10,123 bases of DNA from a bacterium (GTDB taxonomy: Bacteria; Gemmatimonadota; Gemmatimonadetes; Gemmatimonadales; Gemmatimonadaceae): contig JAJZRK010000122.1 in the NCBI GenBank assembly GCA_021802745.1, positions 1-10,123 on the forward strand. Reading direction: 5' to 3'. The notes beneath the pieces were generated by a model. That model saw only the letters and a program-made list of their open reading frames with translations, ran no database searches and was not told the origin of the DNA. Within the stretch, counting starts at the first letter, position 1; each line of letters opens with the position of its first letter. Made by a program: the position numbers and the translations under genes. This document shows positions 1 through 6,510 of this stretch, piece after piece.

Positions 1-322
1 TCCGATCTCGCGCGAGGGCAAGCGTCCCCAAGAGCAGTACCAGGCTCGCCGCCGCGCCACCCCACCAGCGCGGGGAGCGTTCATCATGCTCGGTCGGTCG
101 CGACAGAGAAGCGAGTGCGAGACCGGCGGCGACGAGCGCGAGGGCGGTATCGGGCTTCATGGACGCCCAGTCGGATCGTCCGGACCGCAGCACCGCGACG
201 TCGAGCCACCACCCGACCAGCGTCGCACCCCCAGTCACAGCCGTGAACAGACCGGCGGTTCGTGCCGTCAGCCGACACACGGTGATCGAACGCCGATTGA
301 ACCTTGGCGTATACTGTGTCAT
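1..322 (-). CDS. N-terminal membrane part of a probable sensor kinase/signalling protein (truncated by window edge)
   Basis: The frame opens with ATG at 322 and stays open to base 1, giving at least 107 residues; the rest lies outside the window. A purine-rich GGAGGG lies about 12 bases upstream of the ATG and a GGGAG about 4 bases upstream. Three hydrophobic stretches are visible at about residues 18-45, 59-73 and 86-104. Between the first two is the motif S-M-K-P-D-T-A-L (54-61). A similar [ML]xPNTAL motif is common in the N-terminal membrane region of bacterial PAS/GAF-containing histidine kinases and diguanylate cyclases, which is why I propose a membrane sensor. No catalytic domain is visible, so the output domain is unknown. 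The gene follows the phosphoribosyltransferase on the same strand with an 84-base gap and may be co-transcribed. That it is coding is fairly sure; the sensor role is inference. Confidence 0.6.
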   Translation of the reverse strand, partial: MTQYTPRFNRRSITVCRLTARTAGLFTAVTGGATLVGWWLDVAVLRSGRSDWASMKPDTALALVAAGLALASLSRPTEHDERSPRWWGGAAASLVLLLGTLALARDR

Positions 323-406
323 CTCGCTCCCGAGCCCTCCTCGCATCGCGGCGGCGCCTGTCAGTTACACGCTCACGCTACGCGGCTTGTCTGTCAACAG
401 GCGTGG

Positions 407-955
407 TCAATACGCCCCGGGATCATCCAGATACACCGCTTCGTATTTCGGATTCGGCACCAGTTCGCCGTGGTGCAGAATCTCGCGGTCCCATGGCAGC
501 ACGATGGTGCTCTCGGTGGCGAGCGCGTAGAAGTCCGGCTCGAACGGGCCGCAGCGGAACGAGACGGCGGTGCGCACGTCGCTGGCGCCGGCGTTGACGA
601 GCGCCGCCCTGGCGAGTCGCAGCGTCTCGCCGCTGTCGCAGGTCTCGTCCACAAGGAGCACGCGCCGGTCGCGCACCTGCCCGGGGGCGCCGCCGAGCAC
701 GGCGGGCGTCTCGCGCGCCCGCGCGACGCCGAAGCGCCGGCTGACCATGATCGAGTGGAACTCGCAGTCGAGTATGGCGGCGACGACGCAGCCGGGGACC
801 ACCCCGGCGGTGGCGACGCCCACCACGACTTCGGGCACGAACTCGCGGGCGACCTTCAGCGCGAGCGCCCGGGACAGTTCGCCAAAGAGGGGCCCCTCGA
901 GGTGCGGGCCGCCTTGGGGGGGGTAAAGGGCGTTTTGGGGGGGTGAAAGGGGCAC
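407..955 (-). CDS. Phosphoribosyltransferase domain protein (xanthine/hypoxanthine PRTase-like), start uncertain
   Basis: This is a type I phosphoribosyltransferase, the fold that transfers ribose-phosphate from PRPP to a base, usually in purine salvage. The PRPP-binding loop is V-L-L-V-D-E-T-C-D-S-G-E-T at about residues 99-111 (counting from a GTG at 955). Upstream, EVVVGVATAGVVPG at 42-55 is the beta-strand and loop that binds pyrophosphate. The C-terminus contains S-T-I-V-L-P-W-D-R-E (149-158), which resembles the COG2236-type predicted PRTases. Substrate cannot be told from sequence. Codons from about residue 10 (LYPPQGGPHLEG) onward look genuine. Before that the frame enters a proline-only stretch made by C-runs, so the true start is unclear and base-calling errors may have shifted it. 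GTG at 955 is the nearest in-frame start that I could place; the frame itself stays open far upstream, antisense to parA, which is not real coding. It gives 182 residues, a normal length. Confidence 0.75.
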   Translation of the reverse strand: MPLSPPQNALYPPQGGPHLEGPLFGELSRALALKVAREFVPEVVVGVATAGVVPGCVVAAILDCEFHSIMVSRRFGVARARETPAVLGGAPGQVRDRRVLLVDETCDSGETLRLARAALVNAGASDVRTAVSFRCGPFEPDFYALATESTIVLPWDREILHHGELVPNPKYEAVYLDDPGAY

Positions 956-1013
956 TCGGCGAGGGGGGGGGGGGTGGGGGGGAGGGGGGGAGGGTAGCGG
1001 GGGGGGGGGTGGG
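916..1013 (+). repeat. Extreme G-tract region, potential G-quadruplex or assembly artefact
   Basis: Within about 100 bases the plus strand holds G runs of 8 (916-923), 7 (937-943), 12 (963-974), 7 (976-982), 7 (984-990) and 11 (999-1009), plus several runs of 3-4, separated by one to thirteen other bases. It lies between the divergent phosphoribosyltransferase and TPR/parA genes and covers the start of the former. Several overlapping G-quadruplex patterns (four G3+ runs with short loops) fit on the plus strand. The irregular run lengths are equally what one sees when two-colour sequencing returns false G calls over difficult template. Confidence 0.8.
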
Positions 1014-1150
1014 AGGAAAGCACGGTTGCTGGCCCCAATCGTGGTGCATAGGTTGTGCCGTAGGACCCTTCCCGCGCGTCTATAGATGGTTCCGCTAGCA
1101 GACCTCGCGCTGGCGGGCGAACGTCCATCCCCTGTCAACCCGCCGCGCCT

Positions 1151-1612
1151 ATGTCCTGGTGGAACCGCCTCTTTGGCGGCATGGCCGACACCGACTCCCG
1201 ACCGCAGCGCCTCGACTATCTGAACGAGGCGCTGCTGCTCGAGCGTCAGGGTGACTACGAGGCGGCCATCACGTCGTACCGGCTCGCCCTCCGCGACCAC
1301 CCGGACGACCTGCGCGTGCTGCAGAACATGGCCATCGCGTACTCGCGGACGGGCCGTCTCGACGAGGCGATTCGCGCGTATCGCCGCGCCCTGGACCTCG
1401 ATCCGTCGCTCTCGGGGGCGCACTACGGCCTGGCCTTCCTGCTCATCAAGCGGGGCGACGCCGCAGCCGCCGAGAAGCACCTCGAGGCGTTCCTGGCCAG
1501 TCCGCCGGCCGGCGCCGAATCCGAGCGCTGGGTGCGCCACGCCGAGGCGACGCTCGAGGTGCTGCGCAATCCGGCCGCTGGCGGGGCGGCCGCCGAGCCG
1601 AGCGAGGGCTAG
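1151..1612 (+). CDS. Tetratricopeptide-repeat protein upstream of parA
   Basis: This is a small soluble protein of 153 residues made almost entirely of TPR units. Three consecutive 34-residue repeats can be laid out at about 20-53, 54-87 and 88-121; the second has the clearest consensus (G-R-L-D-E-A at 68-73, Y-R-R-A-L-D-L-D-P at 77-85). TPRs form helical scaffolds for protein contacts, so the role is probably adaptor-like; the partner cannot be read from sequence, though the ParA-like ATPase encoded next is the obvious candidate. The C-terminus (about 140-153) is Ala/Gly/Glu rich. Start: ATG at 1151 gives M-S-W-W-N-R-L-F-G-G; ATG at 1181 is an alternative. Neither has a clear Shine-Dalgarno. 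A TATAGA at 1081-1086 could be a -10 element but has no convincing -35. The stop codon directly abuts the next start. Confidence 0.85.
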   Translation: MSWWNRLFGGMADTDSRPQRLDYLNEALLLERQGDYEAAITSYRLALRDHPDDLRVLQNMAIAYSRTGRLDEAIRAYRRALDLDPSLSGAHYGLAFLLIKRGDAAAAEKHLEAFLASPPAGAESERWVRHAEATLEVLRNPAAGGAAAEPSEG

Positions 1613-2392
1613 GTGGGCAAGGTCCTCTCGATCGTCAGCCAGAAGGGCGGCGTCGGCAAGACGACCACGGCGGTGAACCTCGCGGCAGCCTTCGCACGCC
1701 GCGGCCTGAAGACGCTGCTCGTGGACGTGGACCCGCAGGGCTCGGTGCGGTTCGGCATCGGCTTGCGCCACGGCTCCGACACGCGCGGCTTCGCCGACTA
1801 CCTGCGCGGCACGCGCACGCTGCGCGAGGTGATCCTCCCCACGGCGCTGCCGTGGCTGCGGGTGATGCTCGTCGGCACCGTCACCGACGGCGCCGACCAC
1901 AGCGACTATCAGGCGCGCGTGGCGGCCAGCGACCTGCTGCCGCGCATGCTGAAGGCGGCGCGCGACCGCTGCGACATCGTGGTGGTGGACACGCCGCCCG
2001 GCCTTGGCCCGATCGCGCGGCGCGTCCTCGAGAGCACCGACCGCGTGCTCGTGCCGCTGCAGGCGGAGCCGCTGGCGCTGCAGACCACGCCGCAGATCCT
2101 GCGCAGCATCCAGGACGTGGTGTCCACGAATCCCGCCCTCACGCTCGACGGCATCCTGCTGACGATGTACGAGGCCGGCAACCCGGCCTGCGAGCGAACG
2201 GTGAAGTACATCAGGGAACACCTGCCTGCCGCCATGGTATGCGACGTGATGATCCCACGCTCCGTCGCCCTTGCCGAGGCATTCGCCGCCGGGCAGCCCG
2301 CGGTTGTGCGGGAGCCGGCGGACCCGGCTAGTCAGGCCTACGTGAACCTCGCCCTGCGGGTCGCCGAGCGGCTCTCCGCGGACGCCGAATGA
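1613..2392 (+). CDS. ParA/Soj-like ATPase (orphan, no ParB nearby)
   Basis: This is a MinD/ParA-family P-loop ATPase of 259 residues. These act as nucleotide-dependent dimers that position cargo (chromosome, plasmid or protein complexes) on the nucleoid or membrane. Seen directly: deviant Walker A K11-G-G-V-G-K-T-T18 with the signature lysine K11; switch I region V-D-V-D-P-Q-G-S at 37-44; Walker B-like D121-I-V-V-V-D-T-P-P-G130; and the ParA motif I-P-R-S-V-A-L-A-E-A around 214-223. There is no N-terminal DNA-binding extension as in P1/F-type plasmid ParA, and no MinD-like amphipathic C-terminal helix is obvious. No parB or parS-like gene context is present. The GTG start at 1613 follows the TPR stop without a gap and has GAGG five bases upstream. 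The end overlaps the lipoprotein start by ATGA, so the three genes are probably translated as a unit. Chromosome segregation is possible, but the setting suggests another cargo. Confidence 0.9.
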   Translation: MGKVLSIVSQKGGVGKTTTAVNLAAAFARRGLKTLLVDVDPQGSVRFGIGLRHGSDTRGFADYLRGTRTLREVILPTALPWLRVMLVGTVTDGADHSDYQARVAASDLLPRMLKAARDRCDIVVVDTPPGLGPIARRVLESTDRVLVPLQAEPLALQTTPQILRSIQDVVSTNPALTLDGILLTMYEAGNPACERTVKYIREHLPAAMVCDVMIPRSVALAEAFAAGQPAVVREPADPASQAYVNLALRVAERLSADAE

Positions 2393-3180
2393 CGCGCGCT
2401 CCGCGCTGGGTGGTGGCGACGGTGGTCGTCGCGGCGTGGGCCGGCGCCTGCACCGACGTGGGCACGGCGCCCGATGGCATTGTCGCGCTGGCGTTCGACA
2501 CGCTGCCGTATCCGGCCATCGTCGTGAATGACACCATGCGCGATTCGCTGGGACACGCCGCCCCGTTGCGCGCCGTGGCGTACAACGCCCACGGCGACGT
2601 GATCGAAGACCCGCCCATCCGGTACATCGCGCTCGACACCGGCGTAGACATCAGCAGCCAGGGGTACCTGATCGCGACCACCCGGACGAGCGGCACGGTG
2701 CGCGTGGTCGCCGCGGCCGCGTCGCTACAGTCGCTGCAGAAGACGGTGACGGTCACGCAAGCGCCGGACCTGCTCGCGGCGAGCGGGGCGACGGCGGACA
2801 CGCTGATCTACGCGAGTCCCGATACGGCCTCGAAGAACGTCAGCAAGGCGATGACGGTGAAGCTCACGCGCGACAGCGCGGGGACGAAGCTGGGGGTGCC
2901 GGGCTTTCTGGTGAGTTGGCTCGTGACGTTCCGAGGGCAGACGGTGCCGACGTCGGACACCACGCTCACCTCCGTGTGGGATGACAGCCACAAGGTGGCG
3001 GTGCTCGACACCACGGGGACCGACGGCGCGGCCTCGCGACTGCTGCGAATTCGCACGAACCAGCTCCCGACGGCGGCCGACTCCTTCGTGGTGTACGCGT
3101 CGGCCCGGTATCGGGGGGCGGTGGTAGCGGGAAGGCCGGTGAAGTTCGTAATTCACTTCCAGCCAAAGTCGGGCCGCTGA
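2389..3180 (+). CDS. Predicted lipoprotein with Ig-like beta-sandwich content
   Basis: The 263-residue product begins with a short basic stretch, a hydrophobic segment (about 7-18) and a lipobox A-G-A-C ending at Cys21, so it is probably a lipidated, exported envelope protein. The remainder is rich in Thr, Val, Ala and Asp with regularly spaced beta-strand-like segments and phrases such as T-S-G-T-V-R-V-V-A-A (about 100-109), which look like bacterial Ig-like (BIG2-type) domains. There may be two such domains, about 28-125 and 130-258. I do not recognise a family or catalytic motif, and no function can be assigned. The ATG overlaps the parA stop (ATGA at 2389-2392), implying coupled translation with the ATPase even though the product leaves the cytoplasm. 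Length and composition are typical of the many uncharacterised surface lipoproteins in GC-rich Gram-negative bacteria. Confidence 0.75.
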   Translation: MTRAPRWVVATVVVAAWAGACTDVGTAPDGIVALAFDTLPYPAIVVNDTMRDSLGHAAPLRAVAYNAHGDVIEDPPIRYIALDTGVDISSQGYLIATTRTSGTVRVVAAAASLQSLQKTVTVTQAPDLLAASGATADTLIYASPDTASKNVSKAMTVKLTRDSAGTKLGVPGFLVSWLVTFRGQTVPTSDTTLTSVWDDSHKVAVLDTTGTDGAASRLLRIRTNQLPTAADSFVVYASARYRGAVVAGRPVKFVIHFQPKSGR

Positions 3181-3229
3181 CGGACCTCGTCCGCCCGGCG
3201 TGCCCTCCCCCCGCCGAGTGGAGCAGACG

Positions 3230-5062
3230 ATGATCGCACAGGGAGGCCCCCGCCCCGCCCCGGGCACGCTGAACCACCTGTTCTTCGACGCGATGGCGTC
3301 GTACGACCGGCCCAACGCGATGAACGTGCGCGTCGGGCCCGGCCAGTGGCAGGCAATTTCGCATCGCGAGACGGAGCGCCGGGTGCGGCATCTCTCGCTG
3401 GGACTGCAGGAGCTGGGCCTGCGCGCGGGCGATCGAGTGGCGCTCATCTCGGAGAACCGTCCCGAGTGGGCGATCGCCGACTGGGCCTGCCTTACGGCGC
3501 GGCTCGCCGACGTGCCGATCTATCCGTCGCTTCCCGCCGAGCAGGCCATGCACCCGATCAACGACTCGGGGGCCGTGGCGGTGTTCGTGTCGGGGGAGAC
3601 GCACGGGGCGAAGATTGCCGCCATTCGCGCGCAGTGCCCCGCGCTGCGGCACGTCATCACCTTCGGTGCGGCACTCTGCACCGGGGCCGACCTGACGCTG
3701 GCCGACGTCGAAGCGCGCGGCGCGGCGGTGGATTCGCCAGAGCGCGCGACGCAATGGAAGGCCGCCGCGCTCGCCGTGCAGCCCGGCGACCTGGCGACGC
3801 TCATCTACACGTCGGGGACCACGGGCCTGCCGAAGGGCGTGATGCTGTCGCACGACAACATCTACTCGAACGTGATGGCCTGCATGCAGGTGCTGCCGCT
3901 GCACACTGGCGAGGAGGTGGCGCTGAGCTTCCTGCCGCTCTGCCACATCTTCGAGCGGATGGGCGACTACCTGTACTGGGCGATGGGCGGCGCCATCTTC
4001 TACGTGGACAGCTTCGACACGGTGCCCATCGCGCTGCAGGAGGCGCGGCCGACGTTCGCCATGTCGGTGCCGCGGCTGTACGAGAAGATGTACGCCCGCG
4101 CCTTCGAGAATGCGCTGGCCAGCGGCACCTTCAAGAAGCGGATCTTCTTCTGGGCGCGCGACGTCGCCGACCGCTGGGCCGACCAGGTACTGGCCGGCCG
4201 CACGCCGCACGGACCGCTGGCGTGGCAGTATGCGCTCGCGCAGAAGCTCGTCTTCAGCAAGATCCAGGCGCGCACCGGCGGCCGCATCCGCTATTTCGTG
4301 TCGGGTGGCGCGCCGCTGTCGGTGGAGATCAACAAGTTCTTCTTTGCCGCGGGACTCACGATCCTCGAGGGGTACGGCCTCACCGAGACGTCGCCGGTGA
4401 TCGGCGTCAACGGCCCGTCGGCGTTCCGCATTGGCACCATCGGCAAGCCGATTGCCGGCGTCGAGGTGCAGATCGCCGGCGACGGCGAGGTGCTGACGCG
4501 CGGCCCGCACGTGATGCAAGGGTACTGGAACCGTCCCGACGCCACGGCCGAGGCCATTGACGCCGAGGGATGGTTTCACACCGGCGACATCGGCGTGCTC
4601 GAGGACGGCTTCCTGCGCATCACCGACCGCAAGAAGGACATCATCGTGACGGCCGGGGGCAAGAACATCGCGCCGCAGCCGATCGAGAACGGGTTCAAGG
4701 CCAACAAGTATGTGTCGCAGGCCGTGATGATCGGCGACAAGCGCAAGTATCCCGTGGTGCTCATCGTGCCCGAGTTCGCCGCGCTCGAGCGCTGGGCGGC
4801 GCTGCACAACATCTACTGGACGGAGCGCGCCCAGCTGCTGCAGATGCCGACGATCCAGCAGAAGATGGAGAAGGAGATCGCGGAGGAATGCGACCGGATG
4901 AAGCTGGCGAGCTTCGAGACGCCCAAGAAGGTGGCGCTGCTGGAGCACGACTTCACGGTGGAGCGCGGCGAAATGACGCCGACGCTGAAGGTGAAGCGGC
5001 GCGTGATTGACAAGTCCTATTCGGTGCTGATCGAGACGCTGTACGAGGGGGGCGGGGAGTAG
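3230..5062 (+). CDS. Long-chain fatty-acid-CoA ligase (AMP-forming, FAA1/COG1022 type)
   Basis: This enzyme activates long-chain fatty acids to acyl-CoA via an acyl-adenylate, feeding beta-oxidation or phospholipid synthesis; it is usually membrane-associated. The 610 residues are standard for the long form. Motifs: ATP/AMP-binding loop Y-T-S-G-T-T-G-L-P-K-G at 193-203; P-L-C-H-I-F-E-R at 236-243; G-Y-G-L-T-E-T-S-P at 381-389; hinge region T-G-D-I-G at 451-455; R-K-K-D at 467-470; catalytic-lysine motif T-P-T-L-K-V-K-R at 583-590 with K587. All expected residues are present, so it should be active. The ATG at 3230 has GGAG seven bases upstream; upstream in-frame GTGs (3200, 3218) have no better site. 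It lies 49 bases after the lipoprotein gene and may be in the same transcript, but with its own ribosome site. The exact chain-length preference is unknown. Confidence 0.95.
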   Translation: MIAQGGPRPAPGTLNHLFFDAMASYDRPNAMNVRVGPGQWQAISHRETERRVRHLSLGLQELGLRAGDRVALISENRPEWAIADWACLTARLADVPIYPSLPAEQAMHPINDSGAVAVFVSGETHGAKIAAIRAQCPALRHVITFGAALCTGADLTLADVEARGAAVDSPERATQWKAAALAVQPGDLATLIYTSGTTGLPKGVMLSHDNIYSNVMACMQVLPLHTGEEVALSFLPLCHIFERMGDYLYWAMGGAIFYVDSFDTVPIALQEARPTFAMSVPRLYEKMYARAFENALASGTFKKRIFFWARDVADRWADQVLAGRTPHGPLAWQYALAQKLVFSKIQARTGGRIRYFVSGGAPLSVEINKFFFAAGLTILEGYGLTETSPVIGVNGPSAFRIGTIGKPIAGVEVQIAGDGEVLTRGPHVMQGYWNRPDATAEAIDAEGWFHTGDIGVLEDGFLRITDRKKDIIVTAGGKNIAPQPIENGFKANKYVSQAVMIGDKRKYPVVLIVPEFAALERWAALHNIYWTERAQLLQMPTIQQKMEKEIAEECDRMKLASFETPKKVALLEHDFTVERGEMTPTLKVKRRVIDKSYSVLIETLYEGGGE

Positions 5063-5083
5063 GCGCCGCTTGCGGGGAACAGG

Positions 5084-5140
5084 CGCGGGGGGCGTCCGGC
5101 GGCTTCCCTGACCCATATAAGCCGATGGAGACCCCCCGCG
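5084..5140. terminator. Nested inverted repeat between convergent genes, possible bidirectional terminator
   Basis: The 87-base gap between the two converging stop codons holds a perfect 9-bp outer stem (CGCGGGGGG at 5084-5092 with CCCCCCGCG at 5132-5140) and, inside it, a 6-bp stem CGGCTT (5100-5105) with AAGCCG (5119-5124). The position suits termination from both sides. Neither strand has a U-tract after the stem, so it is not a textbook intrinsic terminator and may instead stabilise 3' ends or block read-through. Confidence 0.4.
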
Positions 5141-5150
5141 GCCGCTCCAA

Positions 5151-5762
5151 TCAGCGCCGCGCGCGCCCCAGCGGCACGACGTCCCCGACTTTCTCTGCCA
5201 CCCAGTGACGCTCATCGCGCGCGAGTTCGCGCGCGCCGGGCGGCAGCGCGGCGCTGGCCGGAGCGACGAGTCGGCCGAGCGCCCGTAGCACGCGGAGCGC
5301 GTCGGCCGTGCGCGCGACCGACGCGCCGTCGAGAGCGATGCCGTGCAGCGACGAGGCGGCCAGCGGCCAGCGATCGCCCACGCCGCGCAGGATCCCCTGG
5401 CCGGCCGCTCCCGCGTCGCCGGACGCGGGATCGACGAGCAGGAGGTCCACATCGAGTATGGCCTGCAGCGCGCCAGCCAGGCTCCCCCAGCCGCCGTCAA
5501 GCAGGTAGAGCCCGCGTTCCTCCAGCTTCAGCAAGGCGGCGGCACGCATGGCTTCGTCCTCCGAGGTGGGCATCGGCATCCGCTTCACACGGTCGCCAAA
5601 CCAGACCTCGCCGTCGCGTACTTCGAACTCCGCCCCGCACTCGGGACAGCCGAGCGTCGCCTCAACGAGGTGCCGGTGCTCGACCCGCGATGCGGCCGCC
5701 ACCAGCCAGGTGTCGGCGTGCTCGACGGGACAGCGCAGGCGGTCAATCAGCTCGACGAACAC
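5151..5762 (-). CDS. Zinc-ribbon (Trm112-like) plus class I methyltransferase-like protein
   Basis: The 203-residue protein has two parts. The N-terminus reads L-R-C-P-V-E-H (9-15) and later L-G-C-P-E-C-G (37-43), then V-R-D-G-E-V-W-F-G (48-56). This resembles the Trm112-type zinc ribbon; likely metal ligands are C11, C39, C42 and perhaps H15. From about residue 80 a methyltransferase-like pattern appears: L-L-D-G-G-W-G-S-L (87-95) fits the SAM motif I form D-x-G-x-G-x-L, L-L-V-D-P (108-112) fits the acidic strand 2, and A-L-R-V-L-R-A-L-G-R-L-V near the C-terminus fits the usual post-catalytic strand. The domain is short and lacks a recognisable substrate motif, so it may be a reduced or inactive methyltransferase fold. 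GTG at 5762 starts ten bases after the SDR stop, making it the last gene of the pterin operon. Its link to pterins is unknown. Confidence 0.65.
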   Translation of the reverse strand: MFVELIDRLRCPVEHADTWLVAAASRVEHRHLVEATLGCPECGAEFEVRDGEVWFGDRVKRMPMPTSEDEAMRAAALLKLEERGLYLLDGGWGSLAGALQAILDVDLLLVDPASGDAGAAGQGILRGVGDRWPLAASSLHGIALDGASVARTADALRVLRALGRLVAPASAALPPGARELARDERHWVAEKVGDVVPLGRARR

Positions 5763-5772
5763 GGCACCCCGG

Positions 5773-6510
5773 TCACTGCGGCGAAAGTCGCAGCTCGTAC
5801 ACGGTCATGTGCGGCGGCTGCGAGACCGCAAACAGCACCGCGCGCGCCACGTCCTCGGGGTGCAGCATCGCCTCGCGCCTGGCGAGTGTCTTGCCCAGCT
5901 CGGCCTCGTGCGCGTCCCAGATGCCCGTGTCCACCGCGCCCGGCGCGATGAGCGTCGCGCGCACGCCCGTGCCGCGCGACTCGGCGTACAGCACCTCGTG
6001 CAGCGCGCGGAGCCCGTACTTGGAGGCGCTGTAGGCGCCGTTCATCGGCCAGATGCTCCGGTCGGCCACGGTGCCGATGGACACGACGTGGCCGCTGCGG
6101 CGCGCGCGCATGGCGGGGAGAAAGGCGTGCAGCACGCGAAATGGCGCCGCGAGGTTGACCTCGAGCGTGGCGGCGAACTCGTCCGGATCCTGCTCGTGCA
6201 GCTTGGCGCGCGGGTAGATGCCCGCGTTGTTGACGATGATGTCGGGGGGGCCGCCGGCCCACGCCGCGACGTCCGCGGCCATGCGTGCCACGTCGGCGGC
6301 CTGCGTGCAGTCGGCGGGGACGACGAGGTGTCCGGCACCAAGCTCGCGCGCGAGCGCGTGCAGGCCGTCGGCGCCGCGCGCCACGAGCGCGAGCCGCGCA
6401 CCGGCGCCGGCCAGCGCGCGTGCCGTGGCGGCGCCGATGCCGCGCGACGCCCCCGTGACGAGGGCCGTCTGGCCCGTCAGCGGACCCGTACCAGCGGGTG
6501 CCGCGGCCAT
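5773..6510 (-). CDS. Short-chain dehydrogenase/reductase, candidate sepiapterin reductase-like enzyme
   Basis: This is a classical NAD(P)-dependent SDR of 245 residues. It has the cofactor motif T-G-A-S-R-G-I-G at 19-26, N-N-A-G at 94-97, structural/catalytic N119, and the Y-x3-K pair Y160/K164. R23 and R45 near the adenosine ribose suggest NADPH. Position 147, where the catalytic serine normally sits 13 residues before the tyrosine, is threonine. The C-terminal part (P-G-A-V-D-T-G-I-W, then a short P-E-D-V-A helix ending in V-Y-E-L-R-L) resembles, as far as I recall, the bacterial sepiapterin reductase of Chlorobium as well as the YdfG-like group. ATG at 6510 overlaps the folE stop by one base (TGATG), with no Shine-Dalgarno, so translation is probably coupled. 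Family is certain; the sepiapterin substrate is inferred from the operon. Confidence 0.9.
   Translation of the reverse strand: MAAAPAGTGPLTGQTALVTGASRGIGAATARALAGAGARLALVARGADGLHALARELGAGHLVVPADCTQAADVARMAADVAAWAGGPPDIIVNNAGIYPRAKLHEQDPDEFAATLEVNLAAPFRVLHAFLPAMRARRSGHVVSIGTVADRSIWPMNGAYSASKYGLRALHEVLYAESRGTGVRATLIAPGAVDTGIWDAHEAELGKTLARREAMLHPEDVARAVLFAVSQPPHMTVYELRLSPQ

Noticed and set aside
392..397. TTGACA on the minus strand as a -35 for the truncated membrane protein
   Set aside because: The nearest -10-like hexamer (TGTAAC) is 22 bases away, too far.
86..946. A 286-codon plus-strand open frame
   Set aside because: It is the antisense shadow of the phosphoribosyltransferase and the membrane protein, both of which have recognisable features.
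1133..1138. TTGACA on the minus strand as a -35 for the phosphoribosyltransferase
   Set aside because: No -10-like hexamer lies 15-19 bases downstream.
407..2221. A 604-codon minus-strand open frame running from the phosphoribosyltransferase back across the TPR and parA genes
   Set aside because: Only the part below about 955 resembles a protein family. The rest is antisense to well-supported genes, crosses the G-tract and is His/Arg/Ala-rich, typical of chance open frames at high GC.
5054..5067. Exact 14-base repeat GGGGAGTAGGCGCC at the stop codons of the acyl-CoA synthetase (5054) and Uma2 (9634) genes
   Set aside because: A 14-base match between two sites in 10 kb of GC-rich coding DNA is not far from chance, and nothing else is shared around it.
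2966..5500. An 844-codon minus-strand open frame antisense to the acyl-CoA synthetase
   Set aside because: The opposite strand encodes a complete enzyme with all motifs; the antisense product has no family resemblance.
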